Origin: Microbacterium halophytorum
GTDB lineage: Bacteria > Actinomycetota > Actinomycetes > Actinomycetales > Microbacteriaceae
DNA length: 64,000 nt
Reading direction: 5' to 3'
Assembly (NCBI RefSeq): GCF_002970975.1
Contig: NZ_PNFA01000018.1
Span: forward strand, 1 to 64,000
The stretch's first letter is position 1; each line of letters begins with the position of its first letter. Shown here piece after piece: positions 59,371 to 64,000 of this stretch. The notes under the pieces were generated by a model. The model had not been told where the DNA came from and did no database searches. It saw only the letters and a program-made list of their open reading frames with translations. The position numbers and the translations under genes were made by a program.

Positions 59371-59513
59371 GGAACGGTACCGCACGAGCAGAGATCTCGC
59401 GACCCCTCGTCGATGCAGTTCTTCTCGGGGTCGTCCACTGTGCCCCTCGAGACGTAGAGGGGGTGTGTATGCGTGCAGATCGTGAGCCAGCGGTGCCTGT
59501 GCCAAGACCGTTG

Positions 59514-59552
59514 CGGCAATCGGTTGACATGGCGTGATCGACGGAACACAAT
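59514..59552 (+). promoter_or_regulatory. LacI operator 8 and promoter of the hydroxyacid dehydrogenase operon
   Basis: Operator CGGCAATCGGTTGACA (59514-59529) contains a consensus -35 TTGACA (59524-59529). CACAAT (59547-59552) follows after exactly 17 nt. With operator 7 it brackets the 297-bp divergent region. Confidence 0.75.
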
Positions 59553-59603
59553 GACATCGCGAGGACGCGACGAAGACGTCGCCGACGAGAGGAGCCGCCG
59601 GGC

Positions 59604-60608
59604 ATGCCCGAACCAGGTGAGAACAGGATCGGCACCGTGCTGTCGAGCCTGCTGTGGAACGACGAAGAGATCGCCAGCCTGCGCGACGCGATCGGCGCCG
59701 AGGAGTTCATCCAGGTGCATCCCCGCGAATCCGCGCTCGTCGCCGAAGCGCTCGAACGCGCGGAGGTCGCGATTCTGCCCATCGATCTGGACGACCGATT
59801 CCTCAGGGCCCCGAAGCTGCGCTGGGTGCACTGCGACCACGCGGGGCTGACCAAGTCCGCGCGCCCGGAGGTGCTCGACAGCGGCCTCATCGTCACGGGG
59901 TCGGCGGGCCGATCTGCCGAGGCCCTCGCCCAGCACGCGTTCTACTTCGCGCTCGGTCTCGCGTTCGATGCGCGCGGCCTGCACCGGATGCAGGATCAGC
60001 ACGTCTGGCAGGGCATCCCCGGTTACCAGGACCGCCTGTCGCTCGCGGGGCAGACGCTCGGGATCGTCGGCCTGGGGCACACCGGCACCGCTATGGCCGA
60101 CCTGGGCAAGGCGTTCGGCATGCGCGTGCTCGGCTACCGCCGTACGCAGGGGGAGGCCCCGCCGAGCGTCGACCGGATGTATGCGGCCGAAGGCGGCGAC
60201 AGTGTCGACGACCTGCTCGCCGAGTCGGACGTCGTCATGCTCGCCGTGTCGCTGAGCGACGAAACGCATCACCTCATCGGCGCCGAGCAGTTGGCACGCA
60301 TGCGGCCGAACGCGACCCTGATCAACTTGGCGAGGGGCGCGGTCGTCGACCAGGACGCACTCATCGACGCGCTGCGCTCCGGCCGGATCGCCGGCGCGGG
60401 GCTCGACGTGACGACGCCGGAACCCCTGCCCGCGGATTCCCCGCTCTGGGACATGCCGAATGTGGTCATCACGCCGCACATGACGCCGAAGCTGCCCGAC
60501 CGCACCCAGCGCTCGATCGACATCATCGCCGAGAACGCGCGTCGCTACCGCCGCGGCGAGCCGCTGCGGAACGCGATGACCCGCAGAGACCTCTACACCC
60601 TGGGCTGA
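59604..60608 (+). CDS. D-isomer-specific 2-hydroxyacid dehydrogenase
   Basis: NAD-dependent oxidoreductase of 334 residues. Nucleotide-binding LGIVGLGHTGTAMADL (about 150-166) and the catalytic Arg (INLARGAVVDQD), Glu (DVTTPEPLP) and His (VVITPHMTPK) are in place, as in the glyoxylate/hydroxypyruvate reductase-like group. It may act on a hydroxyacid made from the sugar acids of this island, together with the divergent tartronate semialdehyde reductase. It starts about 45 nt after the predicted transcription start and heads an operon with a binding protein and an alpha/beta hydrolase. Confidence 0.9.
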   Translation: MPEPGENRIGTVLSSLLWNDEEIASLRDAIGAEEFIQVHPRESALVAEALERAEVAILPIDLDDRFLRAPKLRWVHCDHAGLTKSARPEVLDSGLIVTGSAGRSAEALAQHAFYFALGLAFDARGLHRMQDQHVWQGIPGYQDRLSLAGQTLGIVGLGHTGTAMADLGKAFGMRVLGYRRTQGEAPPSVDRMYAAEGGDSVDDLLAESDVVMLAVSLSDETHHLIGAEQLARMRPNATLINLARGAVVDQDALIDALRSGRIAGAGLDVTTPEPLPADSPLWDMPNVVITPHMTPKLPDRTQRSIDIIAENARRYRRGEPLRNAMTRRDLYTLG

Positions 60609-60640
60609 GGCCCCACAGCAGCACTGTCAAAGGAGACACC

Positions 60641-62176
60641 ATGCCCCGCACCCCGCGTACCCGCGCATACCTGTCCATCGCCGTCGCCGCGTCCGCCGCG
60701 CTCGCTCTTTCCGCATGCGCGGGCTCCGACTCGTCGGAGGCAACGGGCAAGGCGGCGGCGGTTGATCTCGACATGGCGTTCGCCGTGCAGTCGCCGCCGA
60801 ACTCGTTCGACCCCGCACAGCTGCACGACGGACAGCAGAGGTACATCTGGGGAGCCATCTACGACACGCTCCTGCGCAGTGACACCACGGGCGAGGTATC
60901 GCCGAATGCTGCGGAGAACTGGGAGTACTCGGACGACCTGAAGACCCTCACGCTCACGCTGCGCGAGGGGATGACGTACTCGTCGGGCGACCCCGTCACA
61001 GCCGCCGACGTCGCGGCTGTGCTCGAGCGCACGCGCTCGACGACCGGACCGCAGCAGAACAACCTCGCAGCGATCGAATCGATCGATGCGCCGGATGATC
61101 GGACGCTCGTGCTGAACCTCTCCCATCCGGATGCGAACCTGCTCGTGGCGCTGTCGTACGGCTCCGGCGTCGTCGCCGACCCTGACGCGATCACGTCCGA
61201 GGAGGAGGCACTCGATCCGATCGGGTCCGGCCCGTACGCCATCGACGAGGAGCGCACCGCGGAAGCGACCAGTTATGTGCTGGAGCGGCGCGATGACCAC
61301 TGGAACGCCGAAGCCTACCCGTTCCAGACGATCACGGTCAGGGTGATCCAGGACTCGACCGCGCAGTTCAATGCGCTCATGGCGGGGGAGATCGACGCTG
61401 CCACGATCCAGGGGACGCTGACCGAGCAGGCCGAGGGGGCCGACCTGGAGCTCACGCCCGTGGATGGGGTGTCGACCGGGGCCATCATCCTGGCCGATCG
61501 CCATGGTGAGGTGGCAGAGCCGCTCGCCGATGTGCGGGTGCGGCAGGCGATCAACCACGCCCTCGACTCGGAGGGGATCATCGACGGCATCCTCGCCGGC
61601 CAGGGCGAATCGACCTCTCAGCTGTTCAACAAGACCTCACCCGCCTTCGTCGAGGAGCTCGACGACCGCTACGACTACGACCCAGAAGAGGCGCGACGCC
61701 TGCTGGCGGAGGCCGGGTATGAGGACGGCTTCAGCCTCACGATGCCCGAGAACTACATGGTGATGCCGATGCAGCCGAGCATCACGCAGGCGCTGAAGGA
61801 CGTCGGAATCACGGTGGACTGGGAGCCCGTGCCGCCGCAGCAGTCGGGGCAGACGACGAACTGGGGCATGTACTTCAACTTCGGCGGAGCGGCCGCGCCG
61901 TCGCGCGTTGCGGCGCTGTACTACTCGCCGGACGGCTCGCAGAACCCCTTCAAGACGGACGACGAGACCCTGGCCGGGATGCTTGCCGAGCTGCAGGCGG
62001 AGGCTGACCCCGAGGCGGCGAACGAGATCCATCGCGAGATGAACGAGTACGTGGTGGAGCAGGCGTGGTTCGCGCCGATGTTCCAGCAGACGGTGGTGTG
62101 GGCCACGACCGACAAGGTCAGTTACGTCGGCGACTCGTCCTCGATCCAGGACGTCCAGGAGTTCGGAGCCCCGTGA
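60641..62176 (+). CDS. ABC transporter substrate-binding lipoprotein, family 5 (orphan)
   Basis: Third member of the binding-protein group, 511 residues, lipobox LSAC at about residue 24. FAVQSPPNSFDPAQLHDGQQ, NAAENWEYSDDLKTLTLTLREGMTYSSGD and RVRQAINHALDSEGIIDG align with the other two, but it is more divergent and lacks several inserts. It has no permease or ATPase neighbours. Start follows AAAGGAGAC. The stop overlaps the GTG of the following hydrolase gene. Confidence 0.92.
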   Translation: MPRTPRTRAYLSIAVAASAALALSACAGSDSSEATGKAAAVDLDMAFAVQSPPNSFDPAQLHDGQQRYIWGAIYDTLLRSDTTGEVSPNAAENWEYSDDLKTLTLTLREGMTYSSGDPVTAADVAAVLERTRSTTGPQQNNLAAIESIDAPDDRTLVLNLSHPDANLLVALSYGSGVVADPDAITSEEEALDPIGSGPYAIDEERTAEATSYVLERRDDHWNAEAYPFQTITVRVIQDSTAQFNALMAGEIDAATIQGTLTEQAEGADLELTPVDGVSTGAIILADRHGEVAEPLADVRVRQAINHALDSEGIIDGILAGQGESTSQLFNKTSPAFVEELDDRYDYDPEEARRLLAEAGYEDGFSLTMPENYMVMPMQPSITQALKDVGITVDWEPVPPQQSGQTTNWGMYFNFGGAAAPSRVAALYYSPDGSQNPFKTDDETLAGMLAELQAEADPEAANEIHREMNEYVVEQAWFAPMFQQTVVWATTDKVSYVGDSSSIQDVQEFGAP

Positions 62177-62919
62177 CCCCGGCGACAGAAACCGTCGTCC
62201 TCCTCAACTCGCTCGCGACGCGCGCTGCGCTGTGGGACGACGTGATCCGGGCACTGCCGGAACACGTCGTGGCGGTCGTCTTCGATCAGCGCGATCAGCA
62301 GGCGGGCGAGGCCGAGGCGTTCACGCTCGACGACATGGTCGCCGACGCGGTGTGCGCCCTCGACGAGCGCGGGGTCGAGCGGGCGCACGTGGCGGGCGTC
62401 TCGCTCGGCGGCATCGTCGCGCTGCACGCCGCCGCGACACGGCCCGATCGCTTCGCGAGCGTCACGGCGATGTGCTGCGCCGCGCGCTTCCCCCGCGAGG
62501 TGTGGATCGAGCGGGCCGCGGCGGTGCGCGCCGAGGGCGTCGCGCCGCTCGCGCCCGCGATCCTGGATCGCTGGTTCACCGCCGCCTTCCAGGAGGCGTA
62601 TCCCGCGGTCGTCGAACGCTGCGCGGCGATGCTGGCGGCGACGCCGGACGAGGGGTACGCGCGGGCGTGCGACCTCCTCGCCGCGGCGGATGTGCGCGGT
62701 GAGCTCGCCGGGATCGCGCAGCCAGCGCTCATCGTCTCGGGCGAGGTCGACACCGCGAATCCCGTCGCACATCAGGAGGGGATCGTCGCCGGCATTCCCG
62801 GCGCTGCGCATGCCGTCGTCCCTGGCGCGGGCCATCTCGTTCCCGCGTCGCACCCCGACGCCGTCGCGCGCCTGTTGGTCGATCACATCGGCGGCCGCGG
62901 CGACCCCACGTCGCGCTGA
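62173..62919 (+). CDS. Alpha/beta hydrolase
   Basis: Serine hydrolase of 248 residues resembling 3-oxoadipate enol-lactonase and related esterases. Nucleophile elbow GVSLGG, the acid region SGEVDTANPV and the His in GAGHLVPASHP make a complete triad. GTG 62173 overlaps the binding-protein stop (GTGA), so it belongs to the same operon. It could open a lactone or remove an acyl group from the imported glycoside; the sequence does not decide. Confidence 0.88.
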   Translation: MTPATETVVLLNSLATRAALWDDVIRALPEHVVAVVFDQRDQQAGEAEAFTLDDMVADAVCALDERGVERAHVAGVSLGGIVALHAAATRPDRFASVTAMCCAARFPREVWIERAAAVRAEGVAPLAPAILDRWFTAAFQEAYPAVVERCAAMLAATPDEGYARACDLLAAADVRGELAGIAQPALIVSGEVDTANPVAHQEGIVAGIPGAAHAVVPGAGHLVPASHPDAVARLLVDHIGGRGDPTSR

Positions 62920-62926
62920 TCATCCG

Positions 62927-62967
62927 GACGCAGACGGTGCGGGCCGTGTGCCCGCACCGTCTGCGTC
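62927..62967. terminator. Bidirectional terminator
   Basis: Perfect 17-bp stem (62927-62943 with 62951-62967) and 7-nt loop between the convergent hydrolase and response-regulator genes. The last two bases of the stem are in the response-regulator stop codon. Confidence 0.85.
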
Positions 62968-63628
62968 ACGCCCGCGGCTCGCCCGCGGCGTGCCAGAACG
63001 CGACGAGCTGGGCGCGGTCGCGGGCCGCGAGCTTCGCCATCGCCCGATTGACGTGGGTCTTCACCGTGAAGGGCGACAGGAACAGCTCGCGGGCGATCTC
63101 GTCGTTCGACGAGCCGCGGGCCGCGAGCGAGACCATCTCGAGTTCGCGCGGGGTCAGGGCGCGGAACAGCTCGGCGATCTCGGCGTCGACGGTTTTGGCG
63201 GGTTCCGAGCCCACACGCGAGATCACGACGGCGGCGGCCTTGGCGCTGAGCGCGCCGCCGCCGGAGTGCACCTCGCGGATCGCGTCGGCCAGCTGGTCGG
63301 GGGAAGCTCCCTTGCCGAGGAAGCCGTTCGCGCCGTGCTGCAGGGCCTGGAACACAAGGTCGTCCTGCTCGAACGTCGTCAGCATCACGATGCGGACGCC
63401 GTGCGGGTGGGCGGCCCGGATGCGCCTGGTCGCCTCGACGCCGTCGATGCCGGGCATCCGGATGTCCATGAGCACGACATCCGGGATGTGCTCGGCCGCG
63501 GCATCGACCGCCTCGAGCCCGTCGGACGCGGTGGCGACGACCGTGAGGTCGCTGAACGACTCGAGCACGGCGCTGAGGCCGACGCGGACCATCTCCTGGT
63601 CGTCGGCGATGAGGACTCGGATGCTCAC
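62966..63628 (-). CDS. NarL/LuxR-type two-component response regulator
   Basis: Transcription factor of 220 residues: receiver domain with acidic pair (VLIADDQEMVR), phosphorylated Asp in VVLMDIRMPG, and Lys near GFLGKG; then a C-terminal LuxR helix-turn-helix (LTPRELEMVSLAARGSSNDEIARELFLSPFTVKTHVNRAM, residues about 150-195, recognisable by TPRE and TVKTH). The GTG start at 63628 overlaps the kinase stop (GTGA on the minus strand). Its target genes are unknown; it lies outside the LacI island. Confidence 0.94.
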   Translation of the reverse strand: MSIRVLIADDQEMVRVGLSAVLESFSDLTVVATASDGLEAVDAAAEHIPDVVLMDIRMPGIDGVEATRRIRAAHPHGVRIVMLTTFEQDDLVFQALQHGANGFLGKGASPDQLADAIREVHSGGGALSAKAAAVVISRVGSEPAKTVDAEIAELFRALTPRELEMVSLAARGSSNDEIARELFLSPFTVKTHVNRAMAKLAARDRAQLVAFWHAAGEPRA

Positions 63629-64000
63629 AGTCGTTCTCCCGTCGTTCGCATGCGGGCGGCGATCGAGAACCGGCCGCCCTCGTCGGTGATCTCGAGGGAT
63701 CCGCCGGCGGATTCGACCCGTTCCCGCATCCCGACCAGGCCGAAGCCCGATCCGGAGGGGGGACGCGGGTCGGCGATCGCGTTGGCCACACGCAGCTCGA
63801 TGACGCCGCCGCTCTCGGCGAGCGCGATCTCGGTCCGGCCGGCCCCGTAGCGCTGGGCGTTCGTGAGTGCCTCCTGGGTCATCCGGTACGCGGCGGCGTC
63901 GACAGCGGGATCGATCCGGCCTGAGATCGGCTTCAGCTCGGCGTCGACGTCGAGCCCGACGCGGCGGAAGGACGCGATCAGCTCAGGGAGCGCCGAGGTT
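63625..64000 (-). CDS. Histidine kinase, NarL/DesK type (C-terminal part only)
   Basis: The window ends inside this gene. The visible 124 codons contain the end of the dimerisation region (a stretch beginning LPELIASFRRVGLDVDAEL) and the ATPase domain with N-box MTQEALTNAQRYG and G-box GFGLVGMRERV, as in HisKA_3 kinases. It is coupled to the response regulator by a four-base overlap and is its likely partner. Sensor and phosphorylated His lie beyond the right edge. The internal Met at 63882 is not the true start, because the family motif continues upstream of it. Confidence 0.92.
   Translation of the reverse strand, partial: TSALPELIASFRRVGLDVDAELKPISGRIDPAVDAAAYRMTQEALTNAQRYGAGRTEIALAESGGVIELRVANAIADPRPPSGSGFGLVGMRERVESAGGSLEITDEGGRFSIAARMRTTGERL

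Overview
The window is high-GC DNA (roughly 70% by eye) with dense, often overlapping operons (ATGA/GTGA junctions), lipoprotein-type sugar-binding proteins, LacI and ROK regulators and an actinobacterial SigK/RskA pair. I infer a Microbacteriaceae chromosome, most likely Microbacterium or a close relative. It is ordinary chromosome specialised in plant-sugar scavenging. I see no rRNA, tRNA, CRISPR array, insertion sequence or prophage.

Left part (1-24500). Xylose isomerase (minus strand) faces an alpha-glucoside-type ABC importer plus GH1 glucosidase (1464-6299). Then comes a compact SigK island (6324-10361): a DipZ-like protein, RskA, SigK and an MPT83-like fasciclin lipoprotein. The two outer genes each have a CCATCC-N16-CGAA promoter. 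A LacI repressor (10380-11465) lies next to a second sugar ABC operon ending in a GH3 enzyme (11746-17341), with a 20-bp near-perfect operator between them. A nucleoside-hydrolase-like gene, a ROK regulator, an alditol oxidase and an MMPL exporter follow, separated by three copies of a 44-bp dispersed repeat. A run of three very small ORFs with its own terminator sits at 24030-24538.

Middle (24651-28543). A minus-strand operon encodes a Baeyer-Villiger monooxygenase, an SMP-30-like lipoprotein and a short-chain dehydrogenase. This is a plausible alcohol-ketone-ester/lactone degradation unit.

Right part (28730-62919). A roughly 34-kb catabolic island appears to be run by one LacI repressor (30275-31306). 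I find eight copies of its probable operator (consensus GGCAAYCGRTTGCC) in front of GH43; GH78 rhamnosidase plus GH1; a peptide/oligosaccharide-family ABC importer plus MFS, GH2 and GH3; a glucuronate operon (UxaC, UxuB, beta-glucuronidase, ManD-type mannonate dehydratase); and two divergent operons with a putative GHL6-type glycosidase, tartronate-semialdehyde-reductase-like and 2-hydroxyacid dehydrogenases, two more binding proteins and an alpha/beta hydrolase. In four of the operons the operator overlaps a -35 element placed exactly 17 nt from a -10 element. None of the glycosidases has a signal peptide, so short glycosides are probably imported whole and trimmed inside the cell. The combination of rhamnosidase, galactosidase, glucuronidase and arabinosidase/xylosidase fits a rhamnose-galactose-glucuronate glycoside (a soyasaponin-like sugar chain) or arabinogalactan side chains. 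A small toxin-antitoxin pair interrupts the island at 53333-54462. The window ends in a NarL-type two-component system, with the kinase cut by the edge.
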